From: Roseateles sp.
Lineage (GTDB): Bacteria > Pseudomonadota > Gammaproteobacteria > Burkholderiales > Burkholderiaceae_C
Assembly (NCBI GenBank): GCA_019234295.1
Contig: JAFALK010000046.1
Location: forward strand, 1-64,000
Reading direction: 5' to 3'
DNA: 64,000 nt
Part shown: positions 27,908 to 36,874 of the stretch, piece by piece
How positions within the stretch are numbered: position 1 is the stretch's first letter
How the letters are laid out: every line of letters begins with the position of its first letter
Translations under genes and position numbers: made by a program
The notes under the pieces: model-generated
The model's input: the letters and a program-made list of their open reading frames with translations, nothing else
The model's database searches: none
Told to the model about the DNA's origin: nothing

Positions 27908-28789
27908 ATGGCAGTTCAATTTGATTACCAGCGAGCCTATTCGCGCAACATCGGTTGGGTGACGCATGAGGAACAGGAGCGCCTTCGTCGGGCCCGCGTT
28001 GCCATCGCCGGCGCAGGGGGCGTCGGCGCGATCCACGCCGTGACCCTGGCTCGTCTGGGGATCGGGCACATGCACATTGCGGATTTCGACGAGTTTGATG
28101 TCCACAATTTCAACCGCCAGGTCGGCGCCTTCATGTCCACGGTCGGACGCCCGAAGACCGAGGTCATGGCAGAAACGGTCGCTGACATCAACCCGGAGAT
28201 CGACGTCAAGGTCTTTGGCAACGGCGTGACGGCGGCCAACCTTGACGAATTCCTCCAGGGCGTCGATGTGTATGTCGACAGCATCGACTTCTTTGCCCTG
28301 CCGGCGCGGCGGATGATCTTCAAGGCCTGCCACGAGCGCGGCATTCCCGCGCTGACGGCGGCTCCCCTGGGGATGGGTGTGGCATTCCTCTACTTCAAGC
28401 CCGGCGGCATGAGCTTCGAAGAGTATTTTCGGGTGGAGGGATTCGACGAGCAGGAGCAATATGCCCGCTTTGCCGCCGGCCTATCGCCGGCAATGCTGCA
28501 ACGCAGGTATCTGGTGGATCCGAGCGGGGTCAGCTTTGCCGAGAAACGCGGGCCATCGACCATGATGGCTTGCAATCTCTGTGCGGGCGTGATGGGGACC
28601 GCGGTCCTCAAGATTCTTCTTGGTCGGGGGCCGCTACGGCCCGCCCCTTGGTCGATGCAGTTCGATGCGTATCAGCAGCGGTTCAGCCATGCCTGGCGAC
28701 CGTTCGGAAATGCAAATCCGCTCCAACAATTGCTCCTGATGTTTGTGCGTCCGGTGCTGCGAGGGCGAACAGTCGCCAAGCAAGGCTGA
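27908..28789 (+). CDS. ThiF/E1-like adenylyltransferase of the XrtA locus
   Basis: The 293-residue protein has the E1-type nucleotide-binding fold: VAIAGAGGVGAIHAVTLARLG (GxGGxG at 35-40), IADFDEFDVHNFNRQVGA with the conserved Asp and Arg, and KTEVMAETVADINPE. This family activates a C-terminal carboxylate by adenylation, classically of ThiS, MoaD or ubiquitin-like proteins. Two cysteines (MACNLCAGV) could serve catalysis or metal binding. No ubiquitin-like partner lies nearby. The start at 27908 is chosen for GGGAGA at good spacing. ThiF-like genes are recurrent members of XrtA clusters, with role unknown. Confidence 0.84.
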   Translation: MAVQFDYQRAYSRNIGWVTHEEQERLRRARVAIAGAGGVGAIHAVTLARLGIGHMHIADFDEFDVHNFNRQVGAFMSTVGRPKTEVMAETVADINPEIDVKVFGNGVTAANLDEFLQGVDVYVDSIDFFALPARRMIFKACHERGIPALTAAPLGMGVAFLYFKPGGMSFEEYFRVEGFDEQEQYARFAAGLSPAMLQRRYLVDPSGVSFAEKRGPSTMMACNLCAGVMGTAVLKILLGRGPLRPAPWSMQFDAYQQRFSHAWRPFGNANPLQQLLLMFVRPVLRGRTVAKQG

Positions 28790-29018
28790 GCCACCCGAGT
28801 CGGCGGCCCCCCGGTCGTTTCATCCCCGGGATGGATGGGTATTCAGGATTCCCGTGACGAATTGTGTGGTTAGGATCCCGATAGTCCGTCAGTGGCCGTC
28901 GGGCCCGAGTTCGTCGCTGTGGCAACATGGACGGGTAATCACTGCGCGGCAAGGGCTGGGGAGCTCTGTCGCGGATATCTGTGGACCGGCGCTAGGGGCG
29001 CTGTTCAGGGGGATTTCA

Positions 29019-29651
29019 ATGAAGCGATCGTTTGGATGGATCGGGCGCCTGCCGTCCGTGGTGATTCTGGCGGGCTTGGCCAGTCTTCTGGTCGCATGTG
29101 CCGGCCCCCAGTATCCCGCTGCACCGGCCTCGGCGGCCAAGGACGACTATAACTACGTCGTCGGAGCGGGCGACAACCTCAACGTCATTGTCTGGCGCAA
29201 TCCAGAGTTGTCGATGTCGGTTCCGGTGCGCCCGGACGGCAAGATCTCGACGCCGTTGATCGACGACCTCGTCGCGCAGGGCAAGAACTCAGTGGAGATT
29301 GCCCGCGACATCGAAAAGCAGTTGAGCAAGTACGTGCGGGACCCCGTCGTCACCGTGATCGTCACCAATTTCGTCGGCCCCTACAGCGAACAGATCCGCG
29401 TGGTGGGAGAAGCAGCGCGCCCGCTGTTCCTGCCTTACAAGCAGAAGATGACCGTGCTGGACGTGATGATTGCCGTGGGCGGCCTCACGGACTTTGCCGA
29501 TGGCAATCACGCCAGTATCCTGCGGACTTCTGAAGGGCCCAACAAGCAGTACTCGGTTCGTTTAAAGGACCTGCTGCGCCGTGGTGATATCTCGGCCAAT
29601 GTCGAGATGCGGCCGGGTGACATTCTTGTCATCCCGCAAAGCTTCTTTTGA
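29019..29651 (+). CDS. XrtA-system polysaccharide export lipoprotein (Wza/EpsA-type)
   Basis: The 210-residue protein has a lipobox signal peptide (LASLLVACAG) and the polysaccharide export (Poly_export) domain YVVGAGDNLNVIVWRNPELS, followed by a SLBB-type beta-grasp region (IRVVGEAARPLFLPYKQKMT and VLDVMIAVGGLTDFADGN). It should form the outer-membrane export channel or its periplasmic part. It is shorter than Wza, as usual for this cluster type. A GGGGG site precedes the ATG at 29019. The preceding 229 bases carry no gene and probably hold the promoter of the export operon that runs on through 38 kb. Confidence 0.92.
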   Translation: MKRSFGWIGRLPSVVILAGLASLLVACAGPQYPAAPASAAKDDYNYVVGAGDNLNVIVWRNPELSMSVPVRPDGKISTPLIDDLVAQGKNSVEIARDIEKQLSKYVRDPVVTVIVTNFVGPYSEQIRVVGEAARPLFLPYKQKMTVLDVMIAVGGLTDFADGNHASILRTSEGPNKQYSVRLKDLLRRGDISANVEMRPGDILVIPQSFF

Positions 29652-29708
29652 TCTGCTCACCGTTTGGATTGCGGCTGACGCTGTCCCGGTCTTCTTGAAA
29701 AGCATCCC

Positions 29709-31304
29709 ATGGACCAATTGATTGCCCAAGCGCTGGCCATCGCGAAGCGCGCCTGGAAGTACCGATGGGCTGGCGTGACGGTGGCCTGGCTGACCGGCCT
29801 GGTGGCTGCGGTGGTCGTGTTCGTGCTGCCTGATCGCTACGAAGCTTCGGCGCGTATCTACGTGGATACGCAGTCGATCCTCAAGCCTCTGATGGCCGGG
29901 CTGGCGGTGCAGCCCAACGTGGAGCAGCAGGTCGGCTTGCTCAGCAAGACGCTGATCAGCCGTCCGAACGTGGAGAAGCTCGTTCGCATGGCGGACCTGG
30001 ATCTCAAGAGCCAGTCCAAGGCCGACCAGGATGCCCTGATCGATACGGTGATGCGCAATCTCGCCATCAACGCCGCGCGCGGCGACAACCTCTATACCCT
30101 GAGCTACCGAGATTCCCAGCCCGAGCAAGCGCGCCGCGTCATGCAGTCGCTGGTGCAGATCTTTGTCGAGTCCAGCCTCAGCGGCCAGCGCAAGGATTCC
30201 GCAACGGCGGCCTCCTTCCTGAACGAGCAGATCAAGTCCTATGAGGCCAAGCTCGAGGAGGCGGAAAACCGTGTCAAGGAGTTCCGGCTGCGCAATATCG
30301 ACCGTTTTGCCGCCGATGGCAAAGACAGTGCCGCCCAACTGGGCGACCTGAGCCAGCAGTTGGAGCGTGCTCGCCTGGAGTATCGCGAGGCCGTCAATGC
30401 GCGCGACGCCGCCAAGCAGCAACTGGAGATGATTCGAACCGGCAAGACCGATGGCAAGAGCACGGTCCAGAGCCTGCTCGAAGAATCGACGGCCGACATC
30501 TCCACGCCGGAGCTCGATGCCCGTTTGCAGACTCAGCGCTCCAATCTGGATGCGCTGCTGCAACGCTATACCGATCAGCACCCCGATGTGATCGCGACGC
30601 GCAAGCTGATCAAGGATCTCGAGGACCTCAAGCGCAAGGAGGTGGCCGAATTGCGCAAGAAGGCGCTTGCGATGCCCAGCGTGGGCCTTGCGGGCGGCAC
30701 CGGTGGCAACCCGGCCGTCCTGGAGCTGTCTCGTCTTCTGGCCAGCTCGGAGGTGCAGGTGGCCTCTCTCAGGGCCCGGGTGGACGAATATTCGTCGCGC
30801 TACGCTCATGCGCTTTCGTCTCTGAAGACCGCTCCTCAACTGGAGGCCGAGGCTTCGCAGCTGAATCGTGACTATGCGATCCAGAAGAAGAATTATGAGG
30901 ACCTGGTGGCTCGTCGAGAGTCCGCTAGCATGTCTACCGACCTGGATACCGCGGGGAGTCTGGCGGACTTTCGTCTGATCGACCCGCCTCGCGTGTCTCC
31001 GCAGCCGGTGGCGCCGAATCGCCTGCTGCTGCTGGCCGGTGCGCTGGCGGTGGCTTTGTTTGCCGGAGTGTTCGCTGCCTTTGCAGCCAGCCAGCTTCGT
31101 CCGGTCTTTCACGACGCCAATGAGATGCGCATCCGTCTCGAGTTGCCCATCCTGGGCGTTGTCTCACGTCTCACCACGGACGCCGATCGCCGTCGGGCCA
31201 AGCTTGACCTCTATCGCTTCGGCGCCGCGTCCGGCAGCCTGCTCATGCTCTTTGTCGTGGGCTTGACGGTGCTGGTGATTATTCAGAATCGGCAGGTGAG
31301 TTGA
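29709..31304 (+). CDS. XrtA-system polysaccharide chain length determinant (Wzz-type)
   Basis: The 531-residue polysaccharide co-polymerase has a Wzz domain with an N-terminal membrane helix (VTVAWLTGLVAAVVVFVLPD), a long periplasmic region with coiled coils (SYEAKLEEAENRVKEFRLRN, ELDARLQTQRSNLDALLQRY) and two C-terminal hydrophobic segments (LLLLAGALAVALFAGVFAAF and SLLMLFVVGLTVLVII). It controls polymer length and bridges synthesis and export. The kinase part is a separate gene that follows after one base, as in split Wzc systems. Confidence 0.92.
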   Translation: MDQLIAQALAIAKRAWKYRWAGVTVAWLTGLVAAVVVFVLPDRYEASARIYVDTQSILKPLMAGLAVQPNVEQQVGLLSKTLISRPNVEKLVRMADLDLKSQSKADQDALIDTVMRNLAINAARGDNLYTLSYRDSQPEQARRVMQSLVQIFVESSLSGQRKDSATAASFLNEQIKSYEAKLEEAENRVKEFRLRNIDRFAADGKDSAAQLGDLSQQLERARLEYREAVNARDAAKQQLEMIRTGKTDGKSTVQSLLEESTADISTPELDARLQTQRSNLDALLQRYTDQHPDVIATRKLIKDLEDLKRKEVAELRKKALAMPSVGLAGGTGGNPAVLELSRLLASSEVQVASLRARVDEYSSRYAHALSSLKTAPQLEAEASQLNRDYAIQKKNYEDLVARRESASMSTDLDTAGSLADFRLIDPPRVSPQPVAPNRLLLLAGALAVALFAGVFAAFAASQLRPVFHDANEMRIRLELPILGVVSRLTTDADRRRAKLDLYRFGAASGSLLMLFVVGLTVLVIIQNRQVS

Positions 31305-31305
31305 T

Positions 31306-32253
31306 ATGAGCAGCCTGATCGAACAAGCGGCCCGGCGCTTGGAGCAACTGCGCCAGGCCGGCGTGGAAATCCCTGAGCAAAATCTGCTCCAACCTGCGGC
31401 CGAGGCACCACCTGCGCCTGTATCGGCGCCGGCCGGCCTTCCGGGGCCTGCCGAGGCCGCAGACGCGAAACCGCTTTCCAAGCGGGTCGAGCTGGACCTG
31501 GAGGCGCTTGCCGCGCAAGGGTATATCGCGCCTCATGTCCCCCGAAGCCATATTGCAGACCAGTACCGCGTCATCAAGCGCCCGCTGATCAAGAACGCGA
31601 TGGGCAAGGGTGCCGCCTCGATCAACCACGCGAACCTGATCATGGTGACCAGTGCGTTGGCCGGCGAAGGCAAGAGTTTCACTTCGCTCAACCTCGCGCT
31701 CAGCATTGCTGCCGAGATGGATAACACCGTGATGCTGGTCGACGCCGACGTCGCTCGCCCCTCGGTGCTGCGGGTGCTGGGCCTGCCTGCCGGCCCCGGC
31801 CTGCTCGACGTGCTCCAGGGAACGGCCGACATGAGCGACGTGCTGTTGCGCACCAATGTCGACAAGCTCACGCTGCTGCCAAGCGGCACGCCGCAAGCGC
31901 GCGCTACGGAAATGCTGGCCAGCGATGCCATGACGAACATGCTCAACGATATGGCGCAGCGCTATTCGGATCGGATCATCATCTTCGATTCGCCGCCCCT
32001 GTTGCTAACGACCGAGTCACGTGTGCTCGCCTCCCATATGGGTCAGATCGTGGTCGTCGTCCATGCCGAAAAGACCCAGCAAAGCGCCGTGCAGCAGGCG
32101 CTCGCCACTATCGAGTCCTGTCCAGTCAAGATGCTGCTGCTGAATCAAGCAGCCGAGAATGCCGCCGGTGCATACGGATATGGATACGGTTACGGATACG
32201 GCTATGGGTATGGCTACGGCTATGGCAATGAAGCTCCCAAGGAGCCGACCTGA
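31306..32253 (+). CDS. XrtA-associated tyrosine autokinase with C-terminal Tyr-Gly repeat
   Basis: The 315-residue BY-kinase has Walker A SALAGEGKS (116-124), Walker A' VMLVDAD (142-148) and Walker B-like IIIFDSPPLLLTTES. Its C-terminus has nine Tyr residues alternating with Gly, which is the cluster expected to be autophosphorylated; cycles of phosphorylation control assembly of the co-polymerase. The N-terminal 60 residues are an Ala/Pro-rich linker. The last 26 bases overlap the start of the outer-membrane protein gene. The repeat DNA (GGNTAY units, about 32170-32220) is prone to length change in steps that keep the frame. Confidence 0.93.
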   Translation: MSSLIEQAARRLEQLRQAGVEIPEQNLLQPAAEAPPAPVSAPAGLPGPAEAADAKPLSKRVELDLEALAAQGYIAPHVPRSHIADQYRVIKRPLIKNAMGKGAASINHANLIMVTSALAGEGKSFTSLNLALSIAAEMDNTVMLVDADVARPSVLRVLGLPAGPGLLDVLQGTADMSDVLLRTNVDKLTLLPSGTPQARATEMLASDAMTNMLNDMAQRYSDRIIIFDSPPLLLTTESRVLASHMGQIVVVVHAEKTQQSAVQQALATIESCPVKMLLLNQAAENAAGAYGYGYGYGYGYGYGYGYGNEAPKEPT

Positions 32254-33850
32254 AGCGGGGCGCCGCTTGTGCGGCGCCGTGCTGATCAGCCTGCCAGCGC
32301 TGACGCCATCAGTCTGGGCCGCCGACGTGGCGGGATTCGGCGTGGCGGGCGCTGGCGTGGCAGGCACCAGCGTGGCGGGCGCTGGCGTGGCAGGCACCAG
32401 CGTGGCGGGCGCCGGGGGCACGACGATCCAGTCGCGCCTGACTCTACAGACGCTCGTCACCGACAACGTCGCCATGGTCGCGGGCGAGCGCGACGCGGGG
32501 GTGGTCATGACCGTGAGCCCGGGCATCACCATGAGCAGCCGGGCAGGGTTGATCACTGGCAAGCTCGACTACGCGCTCAGCGGCATCGCCTACTTCGGCG
32601 GCGGGCAGCCCGACCGGCTTCAGCAGAGCCTGAACGCGACGGGCTCGGCCGAGTTGATCCAGCACGTCCTGAAAGTGGACGTGACGGCCTTGATTTCGCA
32701 GGTGTCCAACTCGGCCCTCGGGGCCCAGACCGTGGACACCAGCCTGGCCAGCACGAACCGCACAGAGGTCTCCACGCTCTCCGTTTCTCCGACGCTCCAA
32801 GGTCACGTGGGCTCTTTCGCATCCTTCGTGATCCGGGCCACGGCCACGGATAGTCGCAGCAGGCACAGCACGCTCGGCGATGCGCGCCAGATCGGCGGCT
32901 CGGCCGTCCTGACTGGCCTGAGCGGCGGCAAACTCAACTGGTCTGCGAACCTCGTCAGCCAGAGCACGAACTTCCAGGGCACCACCAGTGCGGGCAACGA
33001 TGACCAGGCCTGGCTCGGCCTGAGCTACCAATACGACGTGGATCTGTCCGCCTCGCTTCACGGCGGGGTAGAACGTAGCAACTACCAGATCGGCACGAAC
33101 CAGACCAGTTCGATCTACGGCGGCAGTGTGAACTGGGTGCCGTCGCCGCGGGTCCGGGCGTCCGGCGAGTGGATGCACCACGTCTACGGCGACACGCACA
33201 GCGTCAACGTGGAGTACAGGCTGGCACGTTCGGCGCTGCGCTATGTAGACACCCAGACGGCGAGCCAGGTGCCGCAACTCAGCGCGACGAGCCTGGGCAG
33301 CGCGTACGACGTACTGTTTCTGCAGTACGCGTCGATCGAACCCGATCCGGTCAAGCGCGACCAGCTGGTTCGCGCCTTCTTGAGTGCCAACGGCATCAGC
33401 CCGGATGCTCAGATCAACAGAGCCTTCCTGACCAACGCACCGACGCTGGCGCGCTCGCAGCAGCTCAGCTATTCCGCCAGCGGTGTGCGCACCACGCTCA
33501 TATTCAGTCTGCAGCGCAGCGTGACGGGCCGGCTCGGCGTTTCGTCGATCTACGGCGGAGACCTGGGCCGGTTCTCGAGCGTCACGCAGGGCGGTGTCAG
33601 CGGCAGTTTGTCGCATCAGTTGACGCCCATCTCCAATGTGGGCATCAGCCTCTCCTGGTTTCGCAACAACGGCAACGGTGGCAACAGCGCCCTGGGCAAC
33701 AGTGTCCAGATGCGAACCGCCACCGCCAGCTGGAGCACGCAACTCGCCCGTCGCACCTCTCTCGGCGTGAGCCTGCGCCACGCGCAGTCACAAGGTGCCA
33801 CGGGCTATCAGGAGAATGCGGCTTTGGTCAATTTAGTCCAGCTGTTTTGA
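32228..33850 (+). CDS. XrtA/PEP-CTERM-associated outer-membrane beta-barrel protein (TIGR03016-like)
   Basis: The 540-residue protein has a signal peptide (GAVLISLPALTPSVWAAD), a short repeat region (GVAGAGVAGTSVAGAG) and then a beta-rich barrel with alternating strands (KLDYALSGIAYFGGG, SASLHGGVERSNYQIG, SLGVSLRHAQSQ), ending in Phe (LVQLF), the usual outer-membrane signal. It is probably the EpsL-like outer-membrane partner of export. The start at 32228 lies inside the kinase gene; a longer frame would read through the Tyr-Gly repeat in another frame. Confidence 0.85.
   Translation: MKLPRSRPEAGRRLCGAVLISLPALTPSVWAADVAGFGVAGAGVAGTSVAGAGVAGTSVAGAGGTTIQSRLTLQTLVTDNVAMVAGERDAGVVMTVSPGITMSSRAGLITGKLDYALSGIAYFGGGQPDRLQQSLNATGSAELIQHVLKVDVTALISQVSNSALGAQTVDTSLASTNRTEVSTLSVSPTLQGHVGSFASFVIRATATDSRSRHSTLGDARQIGGSAVLTGLSGGKLNWSANLVSQSTNFQGTTSAGNDDQAWLGLSYQYDVDLSASLHGGVERSNYQIGTNQTSSIYGGSVNWVPSPRVRASGEWMHHVYGDTHSVNVEYRLARSALRYVDTQTASQVPQLSATSLGSAYDVLFLQYASIEPDPVKRDQLVRAFLSANGISPDAQINRAFLTNAPTLARSQQLSYSASGVRTTLIFSLQRSVTGRLGVSSIYGGDLGRFSSVTQGGVSGSLSHQLTPISNVGISLSWFRNNGNGGNSALGNSVQMRTATASWSTQLARRTSLGVSLRHAQSQGATGYQENAALVNLVQLF
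32341..32411. repeat. 30-bp direct tandem repeat in the outer-membrane protein gene
   Basis: Two identical 30-base units (32341-32370 and 32371-32400) and a partial third (32401-32411) encode the ten-residue unit GVAGAGVAGT/S just after the signal peptide. Because the unit is a multiple of three, gain or loss would change length but not frame. Confidence 0.9.
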
Positions 33851-33859
33851 GGGGCGGCC

Positions 33860-34951
33860 ATGTACGAAGCCTTTTACGGCCTGACCAGCAAGCCCTTCCA
33901 GCTCAGCCCGGACCCAAACTTCTATTTCGGAAGCAAGCAGCATCGCCGCGCCAAGGCTTACCTGGACTATGGCGTGCTGCGCAACGATGGCTTCATCGTG
34001 ATCACGGGCGAGATCGGCGCAGGTAAGACTACGCTTTTGCGGGGCCTGCTCGACAGCCTGAATCGCAGCAATGTCGTGATCGGCAATCTGGTCACGACCC
34101 AACTCGATGCCGACGACACCTTGCGCATGGTCGGCTCGGCCTTCGGCGTGCGCGTCAAGGACCTCGCCAAATCCGAGCTGCTGATGACGCTGGAGGCCTT
34201 TCTCGTCAGCCAGACGGCCCAGGGCAAGCGCTGCTTGCTGATCGTGGACGAGGCCCAGAACCTCACCGCCCGCGCGGTCGAGGAACTGCGCATGCTCTCC
34301 AACTTCCAGTTCAACAACCAGTCGCTGCTGCAGACCTTCCTGGTCGGCCAGCCTGAGTTCCGGGGCATCTTGCAGAGTGCCGAGATGGAGCAGTTTCGTC
34401 AGCGCGTGGCGGCAACCTGCCACATTGGACCGCTCGACGAAGACGAGACGCGAGCCTATGTCGAGCACCGGCTCAAGTGCGCCGGGTCAAGAGGCAAACC
34501 CACCTTCGACGACGAGGCCTTTGCCAGCATCCACAAGGCCAGCGGCGGCATCCCGCGCCGCATCAACACCCTGTGCGACCGCTTGCTGCTGCTGGGCTTC
34601 ATGGCCGAGCGTCAGCACCTGCAGCAATCGGATGTCGATGAAGTGCTCAACGACATCGCCCAGGAATCCAAGGTGCCCAGCGGCCCGATCACCGAGGTCG
34701 ATATCGACACAGGTGCCGGCGGTTTGGCCGATGCACGATTGGCCGACGTACGATTGGCCGAGGTCGGCAAGCTCAAGGTCAACGGCCATGCGGCGCGAGA
34801 GCTTGTCGGCGAGATCGCCACGCTCGGCGAGCAGCAGTATGCAGACCGCCTGGCGCGCCTGGAGGCCAGCCTGAACCGGCTCGAGCGCATCAATCTGCGT
34901 ACGTTGGACCTGCTTCAGAAGCTGGTCACGGCAGCCGCCAAGCCCGACTGA
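33860..34951 (+). CDS. XrtA/PEP-CTERM-associated ATPase (ExeA-like AAA)
   Basis: The 363-residue protein starts MYEAFYGLTSKPFQLSPDP, the signature of the ExeA/GspA-type AAA ATPases found in XrtA loci. Walker A is GEIGAGKTT (50-58), Walker B is LLIVDEAQ, and a sensor-like segment GGIPRRINTLCDRLLLL follows. The C-terminal 90 residues have a short repeat (LADARLADVRLAEV) and a coiled coil (RLARLEASLNRLERIN). It is thought to energise or organise export; peptidoglycan-binding as in ExeA is not seen. Confidence 0.92.
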   Translation: MYEAFYGLTSKPFQLSPDPNFYFGSKQHRRAKAYLDYGVLRNDGFIVITGEIGAGKTTLLRGLLDSLNRSNVVIGNLVTTQLDADDTLRMVGSAFGVRVKDLAKSELLMTLEAFLVSQTAQGKRCLLIVDEAQNLTARAVEELRMLSNFQFNNQSLLQTFLVGQPEFRGILQSAEMEQFRQRVAATCHIGPLDEDETRAYVEHRLKCAGSRGKPTFDDEAFASIHKASGGIPRRINTLCDRLLLLGFMAERQHLQQSDVDEVLNDIAQESKVPSGPITEVDIDTGAGGLADARLADVRLAEVGKLKVNGHAARELVGEIATLGEQQYADRLARLEASLNRLERINLRTLDLLQKLVTAAAKPD

Positions 34952-34963
34952 GCGCCTGCGGCC

Positions 34964-35818
34964 ATGCTGATGCGAAACGATGCCAAGGTCATCCGCAACG
35001 CGATGACCATCGACGTGGAAGACTACTTCCAGGTCTCGGCATTCGCCCCGTACATTGATCGCGGTGACTGGGATCGTCGCGAATGCCGCGTTGAGCGCAA
35101 CATGGCGCTGATCCTGGACCTGCTCGACGAGCGAGGCACGCAGGCCACCTTCTTCACCCTGGGCTGGATCGCCGAGCGCTACCCCGCGGTCGTGCGGGAG
35201 ATCGTGGCCCGCGGGCACGAGCTCGCCAGCCATGGCTACGGCCACCAGCGCGCCAGCGAGCTGAACCGCGACGCCTTCGCCGCAGACGTCGGCCGCGCCA
35301 AGAAGCTGCTCGAGGACCTGGGCGGTGTGCCGGTTCGGGGATACCGCGCGCCGAGCTTTTCCATTGGTGACGGCAACCTCTGGGCCTTCGATGTGCTGCA
35401 GGAAGCCGGCTACCGCTACAGCTCCAGCGTCTACCCCATCGCCCACGACCACTATGGCATGCCCGATTCACCGCGCTTCGCCTACCCGGTGCGCGACGGC
35501 CTGCTCGAAGTGCCCGTGACCACGCTGCGCATGTTCAGCCGCAACCTTCCGTCCAGCGGTGGCGGCTACTTCCGGCTGCTTCCCTATGCACTCTCCCGCT
35601 GGATGATCCGGCAGGTCAACGAGAGGGATCAGCAGGCGGCCGTCTTCTACTTCCACCCCTGGGAGATCGATCCTCAGCAGCCGCGCATTGCGGGCATCGA
35701 TGGCAAGACGCGCTTCCGTCATTACGTCAACATCGCCCGTACCCATGCCCGCATCGCGCAGCTGCTGTCCGATTTTGCCTGGGGGCGCATGGACCAGATC
35801 TTCCTCGGGCGCAACTGA
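34964..35818 (+). CDS. XrtA-system polysaccharide deacetylase (TIGR03006-like)
   Basis: The 284-residue NodB-fold enzyme has TIDVEDYFQ (Asp17 and Asp20), SHGYGHQ (His90, His94), YRAPSFSI and the C-terminal FYFHPWEID. These supply the metal site and catalytic base of carbohydrate esterase family 4. It probably removes N-acetyl groups from the exopolysaccharide. There is no clear signal peptide, as usual for this subgroup. Two near ATGs (34964, 34970) are possible. The next gene starts directly after the stop. Confidence 0.92.
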   Translation: MLMRNDAKVIRNAMTIDVEDYFQVSAFAPYIDRGDWDRRECRVERNMALILDLLDERGTQATFFTLGWIAERYPAVVREIVARGHELASHGYGHQRASELNRDAFAADVGRAKKLLEDLGGVPVRGYRAPSFSIGDGNLWAFDVLQEAGYRYSSSVYPIAHDHYGMPDSPRFAYPVRDGLLEVPVTTLRMFSRNLPSSGGGYFRLLPYALSRWMIRQVNERDQQAAVFYFHPWEIDPQQPRIAGIDGKTRFRHYVNIARTHARIAQLLSDFAWGRMDQIFLGRN

Positions 35819-36865
35819 ATGAGCGCGCCGCTCGAGATCAAGCGCCTCACGGCGCGGCAAGCCGATATTGCCCGGCGCTGGGACGACTTCGTGTTCGCCT
35901 GCCCGCAGGCCAGCTTCTTCCACCGCTCGGCCTGGCTCACGCTGATCGAGGAGCAATTCGGCCACCGCGGCTTTTTCCTTTATGCCGAGCGGGCAGGGCA
36001 GATTCTCGGCGTGCTGCCCCTTGCGCAGGTGAAGAGCAGGCTCTTTGGCCATGCTCTTGTGAGCCTGCCCTTCGGTGTCTACGGCGGCGTGGCTGCGAGC
36101 GATGAAGAAACGGCTCTGGCTCTCGAAGCAGAAGCCCGGCGCATCGGCCTGGAGCTGGGCGCTGAGCATCTGGAGCTGCGCAATGTGAACACGCGCCACG
36201 CCGACTGGCCGCGCCAGGACTTGTACGTTACCTTCCGCAAGGAGATCCTGCCGGACGAAGAGGCGAACATGTTGGCGATCCCGCGCAAGCAGCGAGCCAT
36301 GGTGCGCAAGGGCATCAAGAACGGCCTGAGCTCGCGACTGGATGCCAATGTCGATCACTTCTTCGCGCTCTACGCAGACAATGTCCATCGCCATGGCACG
36401 CCCGCCATGCCCAAGCGCTACTTCGCGGCGCTGCTGCGGACGTTTGGCCAGGATGCCGAGGTGCTGACCGTCTGTGCGCCCGATGGCCGCCCGCTCTCCA
36501 GCGTGTTGAGCTTCTACTTCCGCGACGAATGCCTGCCCTACTACGCGGGCGACGACGAATCAGCGCGCGACCTGGCCGCCAACGACTTCAAGTACTGGGA
36601 GCTGATGCGCCGTGCCTGCGCGCGCGGGCTCAAGGTCTTCGACTACGGGCGCAGCAAGCAAGGCACGGGCTCCTTTGCCTTCAAAAAGAACTGGGGATTC
36701 GAGCCCACGCCGCTGAGCTACGAGTACTGCCTGTTCAAGCGCGAGTCGGTACCCCAGAACAACCCGAATAACCCCAAGTACCAGCTCCTGATCAAGACCT
36801 GGCGCAAGCTGCCGATCGGCGTGGCGAACTGGCTGGGGCCCTTCATCGTGCGCAACCTGGGCTGA
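35819..36865 (+). CDS. FemAB-family XrtA/PEP-CTERM system-associated protein (TIGR03019-like)
   Basis: The 348-residue protein is a GNAT-fold FemAB/BioF2-like aminoacyltransferase or acetyltransferase relative: FHRSAWLTLIEEQFGHRGFF at the N-terminus, RKEILPDEEANMLAIPRKQR, then FDYGRSKQGTGSFAFKKNWG near the C-terminus. FemAB enzymes add amino acids from aminoacyl-tRNA to peptidoglycan; the XrtA version is presumed to modify the polysaccharide or a lipid-linked intermediate. The ATG follows the deacetylase stop with no gap. Substrate unknown. Confidence 0.9.
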   Translation: MSAPLEIKRLTARQADIARRWDDFVFACPQASFFHRSAWLTLIEEQFGHRGFFLYAERAGQILGVLPLAQVKSRLFGHALVSLPFGVYGGVAASDEETALALEAEARRIGLELGAEHLELRNVNTRHADWPRQDLYVTFRKEILPDEEANMLAIPRKQRAMVRKGIKNGLSSRLDANVDHFFALYADNVHRHGTPAMPKRYFAALLRTFGQDAEVLTVCAPDGRPLSSVLSFYFRDECLPYYAGDDESARDLAANDFKYWELMRRACARGLKVFDYGRSKQGTGSFAFKKNWGFEPTPLSYEYCLFKRESVPQNNPNNPKYQLLIKTWRKLPIGVANWLGPFIVRNLG

Positions 36866-36874
36866 GGCGACGCC

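Noticed and set aside
29562-31112. Long antisense frame of 516 codons opposite the chain-length determinant gene
   Set aside because: Composition-driven shadow: Leu/Gln/Arg-rich, no family features, and the plus strand encodes a clear Wzz-type protein.
32159-32227. Upstream extension of the outer-membrane protein through the Tyr-Gly repeat
   Set aside because: It would place a Met/Thr/Ala-rich stretch before the signal peptide; the ATG at 32228 puts the signal peptide at the N-terminus.
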